Of a stretch of 64,000 nt of DNA, positions 10,187-20,895 are shown piece by piece. The notes beneath the pieces were generated by a model, which was not told the DNA's origin, searched no databases, and worked only from the letters and a program-made list of their open reading frames with translations. How positions within the stretch are numbered: position 1 is the first letter of the stretch; every line of letters begins with the position of its first letter. This DNA is from Rhizopus arrhizus (lineage: Eukaryota > Mucoromycota > Mucoromycetes > Mucorales > Rhizopodaceae). A program made the translations under genes and the position numbers. The stretch spans positions 310,001-374,000 of the forward strand of contig JAKZZE010000029.1 in NCBI GenBank assembly GCA_024220505.1, given 5' to 3'.

Positions 10187-11897
10187 TTAGTTGCTACTGT
10201 ACAATTTCTTTTCAAATGAGTGAAGACCGTGAACGCCACCTTCCATTTGAGCAGCAGCAGTTCTCTTTTCAAAACGAACTTGACCAGCATAAACACCTTC
10301 CTTCAAATCAGTGACGCTGCTGCACCCGATATCTTGCAAAGAGTGACGGACACCCGTGATGAGGTATTGAACAAATTTACGAGCGGAACCCTTATCCAAC
10401 ACGTTACCAACAACACCCTGAGCGACCTTGACTGCATCACCTTCAGAGAAATAACGCTTGGTGGCCGCATTACCGTCTTTACCAGTAGCAGATTTTTGGC
10501 TCATGGCATCAATAGAACCCATACCACGGTAACGCTTGAGACGTTGGCCTTCGTGATAAAAGTATTCACCTGGTGTTTCCTCTGTACCGGCCAAGAGACC
10601 ACCCATCATAACAGCACTGGCGCCAAGGGCCAAAGCCTTGACAATATGACCGACGTTTCCGACACCACCATCAGCAATGGTAGGAACACCAAACTTGCGA
10701 GCAAATTCAGAAACACGGTAAACAGCCGTGGCTTGAGGACGACCACAGGCCATGACTTCTTGGGTGATACAGATCGAACCAGAACCCATACCGATACGAA
10801 GACCATCAGCACCAGCCTCGATCAAGTTGGCGGCTTGTTCACGGGTGACGACGTTACCGGCAATGACATCCAATTTGGGGAAGGTTTGCTTGATCCAGCG
10901 AATCATTTCGATTTGATAAACAGAGTTACCTTGACTGGAATCCAAGACGACAACATCCAAACCGGCTTCGACTAAAAGAGCCAAACGTTCCTTATCATCG
11001 GGACGTGTACCGATAGCAGCACCGACCAAGAGTTGCTTAGATTGAGCACTCTTGCTAGCATAAGGATAGTTTTGGTTCTTGAGTAAATCGGAACGGGCCA
11101 AGAGAGCGACAAGAGCACCAGCGGCATTGACGATAGGGAGCTTACCCTTCTTGCTGGAACACAAGATTTCATTGGCTTCCTTCAAAGTAATGCCTTCTTG
11201 ACCAACAACGAGTTCGGTTGTCATGATTTCTTTCAATGGTGCATTATCATCAGCATGGAATTGGATGTCACGAGCAGTGACGATACCAAGCAATTTGCTG
11301 TGTAATTTACCATTTTCTAATTCAGTTTTGTGAGACCTTTGCTATGTTCTATATTTAAATATGTACCAGTGATAGGAACACCACAGAAACCAAATTTTTC
11401 TTTGATGGCCTTCACATCAGCAACAGTATGATCGGCGGATAAGACGACGGGATCAGTAATGAATCCATTCTCAAATTTTTTAACTGTGCGCACCATCTTG
11501 GCTTGTTCTTCGGCAGAACAATTGTGATGAATAATACCAATACCACCCGTTAACTATGTAAACAATCATGCATCAATTTCCCTTTCTCCATACACACACA
11601 CACGTATGCATAAATTAAGAAACTTACGGCCATAGAAATAGCCATCTCAGCTTCAGTGACAGTGTCCATAGGAGAAGATAAAAAGGGAGTCTTGAGAGAA
11701 ATATTTTTTGTGATCTTTGATTCCAAAGAAGCCTTTTCAGCAGCGAAATCAATAAAACCGGGTAAAATCAAGAAATCGTTATAAGTTAAACCACCACTGA
11801 GTTGTTCGTCCATTAAACCTTCAATAGAGAGGCCATCACGACGACCGTATTCTTTTAATACTTCATTAGCAGTGGTGTGATTAAGAAAGGCAGACAT
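10187..11897 (-). CDS. Inosine-5'-monophosphate dehydrogenase
   Basis: Exons 11897-11628, 11553-11367 and 11316-10187 splice in frame to 528 residues, typical for IMPDH. The enzyme oxidises IMP to XMP with NAD+, the committed step of GMP synthesis, in the cytosol. Seen in order: N-terminal [12 protein letters not shown], two CBS-type segments (about residues 110-235), the [15 protein letters not shown] loop with the catalytic Cys and following [32 protein letters not shown], and the C-terminal flap and tail. The second intron removes an alternative in-frame-looking stretch; splicing at TTAG|AAAATGG restores the family VPITENGKL reading. Orthologue of yeast IMD and animal IMPDH. Confidence 0.96.
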
Positions 11898-12694
11898 GTT
11901 TTAGAAGAGGATTTATTTAAATAAAAGTTGGGGAAAGGATGAATAATAAAACCCCCCCTCCTTAAAAAGTTTGAAAATACTGTGGGTATTTATACTTTTT
12001 TTTTTTTTTTTTTTGAATTGTGACTCTTTGCTAAAAAATTTTTAGTTTGTGAAACGGATGTGACGCTATCATAGTCTCTATATTTGTGAAAAGTATACGA
12101 TATGGATTGGTTTAAATGTAAACTGAACAAATAAAGCTTATCTTTTAATTGTATGCCTATGTGTATTGATGATTGGATTAAAATGAATATAAACAGTATA
12201 TTTCTAATAAGGTTACACTCTTTTCCGATCCATTTATTGAAACGCAGCGAAAAAAATTAACAAAATTTTTTTTTCCTTTTTTTTTTTTTTTTTTTTTTTT
12301 CTTTCTTACAACTTTACAATGATCTTAGGTTGAGTTTTATTTTTATATTAACCATAGCTTTTGTTCCTATTGTGTTTATATAAAAGTAAAATGATGATGA
12401 TAATGAAAGGATGTTGAAATAGATAATGATAGCTTCCCTTCCCAAAATATAATAAAAGAGAGAGAAAGAGAAAATAATCCATGATGATCATAGACAGGTA
12501 CTTCTGATAGTGAAAATAGATGAAGTAAACAATAATATATATGCACATATATACGAGGATGTAAATATCTGAACCCGTGTTTTTTTCTTTTTCTCTCTTT
12601 TTACTCACCCCCCTTAAATTTTGACATTTTATACATAAATTTGGTTATTTTCTATTTACTTTTCTCTTCCCTTTTTTTTTTTTATTTTATTAAA
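11898..12694. other. Divergent intergenic region with long poly-T tracts
   Basis: This is the shared 5' region of the IMPDH gene (-) and the small gene at 12695 (+). T-tracts lie at about 11996-12014 and 12278-12300. A minus-strand frame at 12348-12608 is Ile/Tyr-rich and AT-driven. No other feature is seen. Confidence 0.5.
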
Positions 12695-13128
12695 ATGCAA
12701 TTTAATTCTAATAATACAGACTTCAATCACAAAGTAATATAACAATAATAGTGTACATGTTTTCGTAATCTAAGTGTTGTCTGTTTATGTGTGTGTGTGT
12801 GTTTAGAATGTATGGAAATCGCCTGGTTATTACAAGGTACCTGATATATTAGGCAATGCTTATTTGAAGCCAGATCCACCTGTTCAATTAAATCTTCGTC
12901 CATTTGACCCTTCAAAGCAAATATCCAAGGTAACGAATAATAAATAGGATGTTAAATAAAAGACTAATAATAATTATACAGAGACCTTGGTATCCACCTA
13001 ATCCATATGATGAAATACCTCCTTTATCACCTTTGTCAAGACACAAATTAGAACGCAAGATGCCCAAGTCATTTACTACTTCTACAACAACAACCACTAC
13101 ATCAAATAGCACTTCTTCATCCCTATAA
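12695..13128 (+). CDS. Small unknown protein, three exons
   Basis: Exons 12695-12733, 12807-12929 and 12982-13128 all have lengths divisible by three and join in frame to 102 residues. The core reads VWKSPGYYKVPDILGNAYLK and later LRPFDPSKQISKRPWYPPNP, ending in a Thr/Ser-rich tail. It has several Trp, Tyr and Pro residues, no signal peptide and no membrane segment. I do not recognise the family. Clean GT...AG introns in phase 0 and a pyrimidine-rich leader support a real gene. It ends 153 bp before the next gene in the same direction. Confidence 0.65.
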
Positions 13129-13281
13129 TCAATATAGCCTGTTTATTCATAAAATAAAATAAAAGGGATAATTATTTTGCCCCTCTTTAATTGCCATGTT
13201 GTGTAACTTGATTGCTTGTCAAAAAATAATTTAATAAACTCAAATTCAATTGTCTTTTCTCCTTTCTTTCACGTTTAAAAA

Positions 13282-14344
13282 ATGGGAAATCAAGCAAGCA
13301 AAGTGATAGCACAAAAGAAAAAACAAGAAAAAAATGAAAAACCAGAACCGAGTAGTCGAAGATCATCTATTACTGAATTCTTTTCAAAAAGAAAACAAAG
13401 TATTACATCCTTGATGAAAAAGGAACAAGACATGAAAGAGCATGACCTTCAACAGAGAGAAGTAACTCAAAAGTAACAATTATTGAAAGCTACGACTCAT
13501 TGTTCATTAGCATTATTTGTTGAAATTAGCGCGAAAGGGTAATACATGGACAAGCTTGGATTCACCCAAAGTCATTGTCGAAAGTGGTATTGGTAATGGC
13601 ATTTGGGCATTGGAAATGGCAACCCAATATTCAGAGTCTCAAGTGATTGGTTTAGACCTCAAATTACCTGACATTCAACTAGCAAATCAAACTTTTCATC
13701 GAGCAAATATTCTAGAAACTTGGCCAATCGATGATGATTCGGCTGATTTGTAAAATAAGTCAATACTTTATTAATAGTACAACTCACATCCCCTTATTCT
13801 ATAGTGTATTCCAAAGAAACATGTGCATTTGCATTCAGCAAGATCAATGGATTCATGTATTAAAAGAGATGTTTCGTGTTATAAAACGGGGTGGATGTGT
13901 AGAGTTAATAGAACCAGAATTATTGCATCATCAACCTGGGCCTGTATTACAAGCATTTCATGCATTTTATAAAGAACAATGTACACAAGCAAATATAGAT
14001 TTAGAATTGAAAAGTATGAACGATTGGTTAAGCGAAGTTGGATTTGAAGCGATAGAATGTAAAGTGTTGGATCTACCTATTGGAGAATGGCAAACAGAGA
14101 CCGGTAAATACTCAATTAGGACTCAAGTAGCACCTACTCATAAAGTATAGAATTAAAGCAATATGGATTCATGAATAAGGAAATACAAAAGACACACTTA
14201 AAAAACAAAAAGAGTGAATATACCATAAAGTGGGGTATGTCATCAATTGATTATGATGTAGCAGTAAACGAAGTATGTAATGAAGTAGAACAATATAAAT
14301 CATTTACAAGATTCAACTGTTGGATGGCAAAAAAGCCCCTTTAA
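13282..14344 (+). CDS. SAM-dependent methyltransferase with N-myristoylation signal
   Basis: Exons 13282-13461, 13511-13749, 13805-14103 and 14151-14344 join in frame to 303 residues. The N-terminus MGNQASK fits the MGxxxS/T N-myristoylation consensus and is followed by a basic Ser-rich stretch with an RRSS site, suggesting membrane attachment. The class I Rossmann motifs are visible: VESGIGNGIWALEMA (SAM-binding G-x-G-x-G), VIGLDLKLP, DDSADFVFQ and MFRVIKRGGCVELIEPE. The C-terminal QYKSFTRFNCWMAKKP is typical of fungal UbiE/COQ5-like orphan methyltransferases. Substrate unknown. The gene ends only 85 bp from the convergent CSN7 gene. Confidence 0.85.
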
Positions 14345-14429
14345 TAAACTACGATTTTTCTACCATCAATCTCTTTGGTCCTCTACTATACTTATTGTTT
14401 TAGTAACCCATCATCATGATATTATTATT

Positions 14430-15287
14430 TTACCTTTGTCGAATATTATAAATATCTCTTGCTTTCTTTTGTGATGTTTCATCCATTTGCAATATCTCAT
14501 TTGGTAAAGTAATATTATTCTTTGTGTTCTCTCTAATCTCCTTTCGTACTTCCTCCAATTGATGCCCATAGTCTAATTTAGCTTGTTCATTATCTCGTAC
14601 TGATTCTTTCAAGTAATCAATCTTTGCATCTAGCAAACCCAGTAATCGACTTGTTTGTGTAGACCAAGCACGTAAAGCCTCCATTGTCTCATCCAATTGA
14701 TAAGGCCCTAAATCGCGTCCAATAGTTTTCATGACTTGAAGTTGACGTTGACGTTGATCCAATTTACCCGTCACAAGTCCATTGTACATAGCGTCCATAA
14801 TCAAATCCTCAAGCTCACGGACAGTAGGTATATTTAACTCTCTTTGTAGTATCTCATAGCTCAATGTCTTATAGAAAGATGAATAGACTGTGAGATTTAT
14901 AAATATTCAATTACCTGTGAGCTTTCTGAAAGAGTAACAAGTGTAAGTTGTAAAAGTTTCTTAGTTTGCAACTCTGTTAAAGCAGGCAAATTTGCCTTTT
15001 GTTGTTGATAATCGTTAAAGGTACCATAGAGAAATATACGTAGCAAATTATAATAAGGTGCTACTTCAGGTAACTGTGAAGCCTAAAGGAATGTCAGTCG
15101 TTATAAATGCAAAAGGAATACATACTTCAACCACATTAGGTGCTTCATAAAGTTCTGTAAATACATAAACACCAGGAGCATTTAAAGCATCTATTATCAG
15201 CTTACAGTTGGCTACTCCTTTGGCTGACTTGGATAATAGTAAAAAGGGTTCTAGTTTTTGATGACTGGATAAATTAGGTTGAACCAT
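14430..15287 (-). CDS. CSN7: COP9 signalosome subunit 7 (PCI domain)
   Basis: Exons 15287-15126, 15082-14915 and 14867-14430 join in phase 0 to 255 residues, close to CSN7 length. The helical-repeat part ([37 protein letters not shown]) leads into the PCI winged helix ([40 protein letters not shown]) and a C-terminal helix with coiled-coil character ([17 protein letters not shown]). CSN7 belongs to the complex that removes NEDD8 from cullins, so it controls cullin-RING ubiquitin ligases in nucleus and cytoplasm. A 41-nt poly-A run lies just upstream of the start. Confidence 0.9.
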
Positions 15288-15314
15288 TTGTGAAAAAGAA
15301 AAACAAAAACGATG

Positions 15315-15355
<41 letters not shown>
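15315..15355. repeat. 41-nt poly-A tract in the CSN7/RING divergent region
   Basis: An uninterrupted A run on the plus strand (T on the sense strand of CSN7) lies 28 bp before the CSN7 start. Such dA:dT tracts exclude nucleosomes and are common at promoters in this window. The length is likely polymorphic. Confidence 0.8.
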
Positions 15356-15361
<6 letters not shown>

Positions 15362-15791
15362 TGAATTTTAAAGAACAGCACACATAAGCACACACACACG
15401 CACATTACGAACAAACTTGTAATGTTATATGCCCATGTACATACAATTGGAATCTTCAAGTTCTGGACATTTTTTATTTGATAACAATTCAATAAAAATA
15501 TAAAATTGACAACATTTCGATGAGTAATTCACTCAGTTATTTGCAACGATGCCCACAATTTCAGATACACACAGTTTATCTAACAATCTCTTTTATAGAG
15601 CAGTTTAACGAGCATCGACCCACTCTCTCTTTTATTATAAAAAAGATGCGCGCATGTATGTATGTACATATACAACATGATAACTCTAAAAAAGTCACAT
15701 TCGGCACTCTTTTTTTCTTTTTTGTATCTTTTTTTATTTTTTTTCTTCTCTTTTTTTCTTTTACTTTCTTTTTTTTTCTTTTTATTGTCAA

Positions 15792-17079
15792 ATGAATGAA
15801 GAAACACGTCAAACCAATAACAACAATAACAGATATTGGTGTCATATATGTAATGCTGAAGTGCAAATTTACATGGCCCCAGACCCAACTTGTCAACGCT
15901 GTAATGAACAATTCATAGAAGAGGTATAATTAATAATACTGTTTTTTGTATTTGATTTTAAGTTTGCATGCAGTTGCAAGCCGATGACGATCCTCGAGCC
16001 TTTTTATCGGGACAGCCGGTTCATGAAGAAGAAGAGGGTGAACATCCAAGAACATTTCGAAGACAGATATTTTTACCTGATGGTGGTTCAGCTCAATTCT
16101 TTTCTATTTCACAAGGCAATAATCGAAGTGGTGATGTCGGTGATGATATTTTTCAATTCTTTGCACCAAGAAATACAACGACAGAAGAAAACAATGAACA
16201 AGAACCCAATATGAATAATGTAATGCAGTCGATATTAAGCAATTTGATGAATACAACCCAACAGCAAGAAAATAATGAAAACAATACAGAACCCAATAAT
16301 AGACCACTTTTATTTTATGGCAATATGGTCAATGGTAACTTTCGTCTTCAGCCTTTCTCAAATAATCAACAACAGCAAGAAGAAGGAGAAGGAGGAGAAG
16401 GAGAAGGAGGAGAAGGACGAAATAACGCGAATGATACCCGAGGAAACGTTGCCAAGTAAAGATGCTATAGATGTATGATGGTGATGATGGTATTGACAGT
16501 TTCCTTTAGTAGTATTCTTCAATTTTTGTCAGCCATGACAGGTGGTACTTTAGGTGAAGGATTAGCAGGCAATCCAAATGATTATGTATTTAGTCAGACA
16601 GCCTTAGATAACATCATCACTCAACTTATGGAACAAGCAGGAGGGTAAAGAGTAAGATGATTATAAATATGTTTATGTGTTCATATCATTCATGTAGAGG
16701 ATCAGCACCACCACCTGCACCTGAACAAGTGATTGAGTCTTTACCAAAAAGAGAACTAACCGAAAAAGAAAAGAGTAAGACACACGTCATCCTTAGTAAA
16801 ATGTAAATTGATCCCATTTCATAGGTCAAGAAGCAGATTGCGCTGTATGTAAAGATGCATTTGATGTAACAGAAAAAGTCATTCAACTTCCTTGTGAACA
16901 TATATTTCACGATGATTGTATTAAACCATGGTTAAAATTGAACAGTACATGTCCAGTCTGGTAAGTTTAATTATCATTTTATTATCTTGTATTCATTCTT
17001 TTACAGTCGTAAATCTGTATTGCCTGAACAACCCGTTCATACTACTGAGGAAGAAAGACATGATCTTGACCTTGATTAA
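15792..17079 (+). CDS. RING-H2 E3 ubiquitin ligase (RNF115/126-like)
   Basis: Six exons (15792-15923, 15974-16455, 16510-16644, 16698-16774, 16825-16960, 17007-17079) join in frame to 344 residues. The N-terminus has a small zinc finger, YWCHICNAEVQIY...PTCQRCNEQFIEE, as in RNF115/RNF126. A long Asn/Gln/Glu-rich middle follows, then GNPNDYVFSQTALDNIITQL, and a C-terminal RING-H2: CAVCKDAF...CEHIFHDDCIKPWL...CPVCRKS. All eight zinc ligands are present. These ligases ubiquitinate substrates in quality control and endocytic routes. A repetitive Glu-Gly stretch near residue 195-205 comes from a GAAGGAG-type DNA repeat. The exon 2/3 junction is needed to avoid an in-frame stop at 16457. Confidence 0.9.
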
Positions 17080-17283
17080 ATAAACATTGGCCCTTGTTCT
17101 CTTACATATCTCAAAACTGTTTAATCTCCACTCCTCCCATAAAAATTTTTTAATTGGTTTATATTAACACGTAGACGCACACTTACACACGCCAGAAAGA
17201 ATTTTTTCTTTTCCTTTCTTTTTTCCACAATTAACACACTTTTTTTAATTTTCTTCAGTTGTTGAGTTCTTAATCTATTTAAA

Positions 17284-19179
17284 ATGGAACCTTATGAAAT
17301 GAAACCTTATGAAAATTCTCCTTCTCAACACAACTTTCGTCGTGATGACTATGGTCGTAATAGAAACAACGGTGGTGGAGCAATAAGAGAACGAGGAGGA
17401 AGACGTGAGAGATATTCAGACAATAGACCACCTTACAATAAGAGACCCCCTAATCGTAATACAAAAGTAAAGAATGAGTATCAAGATGATAGGTTTGGTA
17501 AGCTTTATAATTTAAAAAAAGAAAAAAAAAAAAAAAAAAAAAAAAAGGAAAAAACACAGTGAGCGCAAGTGAAAGAAAGTATCCTACTTTTCTTTCATGA
17601 AAAAAGAGAGTGAGTGAGTGAGGGTGAATTCTTTTTAGCTTGAGTTCTTTGGTTGTTCAATACGTGTAATATTGTAGGCTATGATGATGATAAGTCTCGT
17701 TTACCTCCTCACATTGAATCAAGAGTAGCTCGTGAGAGACCTTGCAGAACACTGTTTGTAAGAAATGTTCAGGTAAGGATATAAGAAGAATATAGTAAGT
17801 AAATGGATATTAATAAGAGAAAGTAGTATGATATCTCTGAGAGTGAAATTCGTGCCATGTTTGAAAAATTTGGCGAAGTGAAAGATGTATTCAATTTGAT
17901 TGAAAACAGAGGCATGATTTTTATTACTTTTGTAAGATTCATTATGAGATATAACATGTGTGTGTTTATAACACCCTACATAGTACGATGTTCGCTGTTC
18001 AGAAGCAGCAAAGAATGAAATGCAAGGTGTTACTTTACGTGATAGACAAATTGATGTCCATTATTCACTCCCTAAAGAAGAAGAAGAGAAAGCAAAATGT
18101 GATAGAACTAAAAATCAGGTATTCCTATTCTTATGAGCTTATTTCAGCTTCTTACAGTTCATTAGGGTACTTTACTTTATACTTTAAAGAATTCTTCTTC
18201 CCCTTTGGATGATTTTGAGTTACATCAATATTTTTCAAGCTTTGGTGAAGTAAAAGCTATTCGTATACCAAACTTCAAAAAGGCTCATCTTGCTCAGAAT
18301 TATGACAGGTAATCATAAGATCTCATCAGTAGACACATTCCTAATTTCAAGTAGAAATCAACGTCTTGTTGAGTTTTATGATTCCAGAAGTTGTGTATCA
18401 GCTTACGATAGCACGATTGATAAAGAGTATAAGGGGGGTCGATGGGATGTAGCTTTCTTTTGGGATCATCCTTATAAGGAGCGTATCAATGCTGGTAAAA
18501 GAGAAAGAATTGATAGAAGAGAGAGAGAGAAAACAAGACAGCCTCCACGTCGTGATAGCTTTGATCGTTATTATACTCCTCCTCCTCCAGCTTCTTCTTC
18601 TTCTTCAGTACCTCCTCCTCCTAGTCTTCCCACCCCCGCTATTCCTATGCAAGCTTCTTCTACTTATAACCAACCTTTACCTGTTGAGGTCAATCAAAGA
18701 TTGGAACAGGCTCAAAAGGCTCAGCAAATTCTTTCCATGCTGGCCACCCAGCAAACCTATCCTCCTCCTCCTGTAAACAGTTCTCCTGTCCCTCCTCAAC
18801 AACCTCAATTATTACAGCAGCCTTATTCTCAACCTCCTATGGTTGACGAACAAGCAAATCAAGTTCAAACCTTATTGGGCTTATTGGTAAATTAATTGTA
18901 ATAGTTGATTGCTCTGAAAACCTAAACTTATCCTATAATTAGACCCAAGCAGCTGCTCAGCAACAGCAACAACATCAACAGCAGCAACCACCACCTCCTT
19001 CTCAGCCTACCATGCCTCAGCAACAACAGCAAGAGATTCAATATGCTCAGGCACCAATGTATACACAACAACAACAACAGCCATTGGTAGCTGCTGCTCC
19101 TATTCCCGGTATGGATCCTGCTACTGCTTTATCACAATTAGCAGCATTACTTCAACAACAACAACAACAATTACAATAA
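17284..19179 (+). CDS. Mei2-like RNA-binding protein with two RRMs
   Basis: Seven exons (17284-17497, 17678-17772, 17827-17931, 17984-18118, 18166-18308, 18352-18886, 18943-19179) join in frame to 487 residues. RRM1 reads RTLFVRNVQYDISESEIRAM...NRGMIFITFYDVRCSEAAKN, with the YD-containing RNP1 typical of Mei2 proteins. RRM2 reads GTLLYTLKN...LVEFYDSRSCVSAYD. The N-terminus is Arg/Gly/Asn-rich; after the RRMs come a basic RERIDRREREK helix, Pro/Ser-rich and then poly-Gln segments. The C-terminal third RRM that binds meiotic RNA in S. pombe Mei2 is not present. Likely role: post-transcriptional control by RNA binding; target unknown. Confidence 0.85.
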
Positions 19180-19284
19180 AATACCGTCCCTCTCCCTTTA
19201 TTACATAAAATAAATTGCTGATTTTAATCATGTTCCATCTCTAAAGCTTTTTTTTTTTTAAAAAAAAAATTTCATACTCACATT

Positions 19285-20800
19285 CTAAGTGTAATTCAAA
19301 CTAAATGGATCTGTTCCCCACTGTTCTTGTCCATCCAGGATGCTTTGTTGAAGAATAGCTGTTTTCACTCTGATATCCGCCTCTGTCGGATCAATCTCAT
19401 AATGTTTCAACATGTCTGCTATTTGACTTTGATCTCTTTTTGGTTTTTCATAGGCAGCATCTTCCTCTGCTATAGAAGGTAAACTTTTGAAGACCTATGT
19501 TCACTGTGAGCCATCCTGACGCAAACCCTATTGCTTTTTATGTTTACTCTTCTGGCCAACTTGTAATCAAATTCAGGTTGTGGGGTATATTTAGGGTTCA
19601 AATTTTTTAGTATGGTTTCAATCTTTTTATATTTGGTAATGTACTGGAGCGCACGAATGGGTCCAACGCCTTGAATGGTACCAGAGAAATCAGTACCACA
19701 CAAGATGCAGAAATCAATAAAGGACCTTTTGGACAGACCCAATTGTTTTCTGGCTATCACTGGGTCTATGAAAAGAATCGGATGGACACGAGAAAAGAAG
19801 TGACGGATGAGAGGCGTATCACCAAAGGCGAGTGTGTCAAGGTCTATCGAGAAAAAAAAAAAAAAAGATTAAAACCAGCGACATGACTTTGTTCATCTAC
19901 CTTCTGATATGGTGGCCGTCGTCCGTTTCGCTTTACCTAAATGAGCACACATGGCCTCCGCTTCGTGATGATTACAAGAAAAACAAACATAGCCAAGGCT
20001 TTGCAGAAAATCTTGACATTCATTCCTTAATGCTTGTGTGATTCGTATCGATCTCTTTTCTATACACAACAAGCCTCATTATTCTCTCTCTTTCCGATTT
20101 TTGCTTGTAATTATATACCAAGTGATGTTCTGTTGATTTGATTATCCACACTGAGTGACATCAAAGAAGACTTGACATCCTCCAGTCGATGGATCAGCAT
20201 GTCTGTCACCAGATGCTTTTCTCTCTTGGCCAAGGACCTCACTGTCCTCGTGTATCTCTCCTTGTCCTCCACCTTGATCACCGCCTCTCTTAAATCCTGT
20301 GCGATACGATTCAGTTGTTTCGTAATGTTCGCATTACCCTCTTCTCTGTGTGTCACAGCATGGTCCATCTCCTTTAGCGATTCATCGAGCTCACTCAGGA
20401 TCGTCACAGCACTCTTTTGAGGCAAGTCAGCGATCGTCTCTTCCGTGACCTCCAACCAGGCCTCGAGTCGACTGGCCTGCTCTTTCTCAAACAGAAGCGA
20501 GTGCTTCACCTTGCGTCGCTGCCGTTCACGTCTTTCGTGTTCCAGTCGCTTGGCTTCTAAACGATGAGAGCCGTCAAAGACAAAGATGGGATTGATCTTG
20601 AGTAGATCAAAATAGCGCGTGAGTAAGTAAAACCCATAAATGTGTTTGTAATTGTGTGGTTCCTCTCCATAGACAAATTTGTTCAAGTGACAACTGGCAT
20701 CGACAGCGATGGTTTGGTTTGTGAATACATTCGGATGGACAACACGGACCGATTGTGGTGCAAAGCGTTTTAATATGCCTGTTAAACCGTTGACTCCCAT
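19285..20800 (-). CDS. FEN1/XPG-family structure-specific nuclease with coiled-coil insert
   Basis: Exons 20800-20119, 20059-19901, 19843-19548 and 19494-19285 join in frame to 448 residues. The N-domain MGVNGLTGILKRF, AVDASCHL and FVFDGSHRLEAKR and the I-domain HHEAEAMCAHLG, SEDLDTLAFG and CGTDFSGTIQGVGPIRAL carry all the metal-binding acidic residues and the helix-hairpin-helix of FEN1/XPG nucleases. Between the N- and I-domains (about residues 105-235) is a long charged, coiled-coil-like insert longer than in canonical FEN1. No PCNA box of canonical type is seen at the C-terminus. Probably a FEN1-related paralogue acting in DNA repair or branched-DNA processing; exact orthology not settled. 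Confidence 0.85.
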
Positions 20801-20895
20801 GAAAGAAGAAGAAAAAAAAAAAAATGTCGTGGAATAAATTTGGTGATGAATGCATTTTATTCTCACTTTTTTTTTTTATTCAGTCAATACAAGTT
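20801..20895. promoter_or_regulatory. 95-bp divergent promoter, nuclease (-) / PIG-S (+)
   Basis: Only 95 bp separate the two start codons. It contains poly-A (20811-20823) and poly-T (20869-20877) runs and no clear TATA box in consensus position. The two genes must share nucleosome-free DNA and have very short leaders. Confidence 0.6.

Noticed and set aside
10220..10975. 251-codon plus-strand frame opposite IMPDH
   Set aside because: Antisense shadow of a strongly conserved enzyme exon; no domain seen.
12348..12608. 86-codon minus-strand frame
   Set aside because: Ile/Tyr/Leu-driven by AT-rich DNA, no splice or promoter support.
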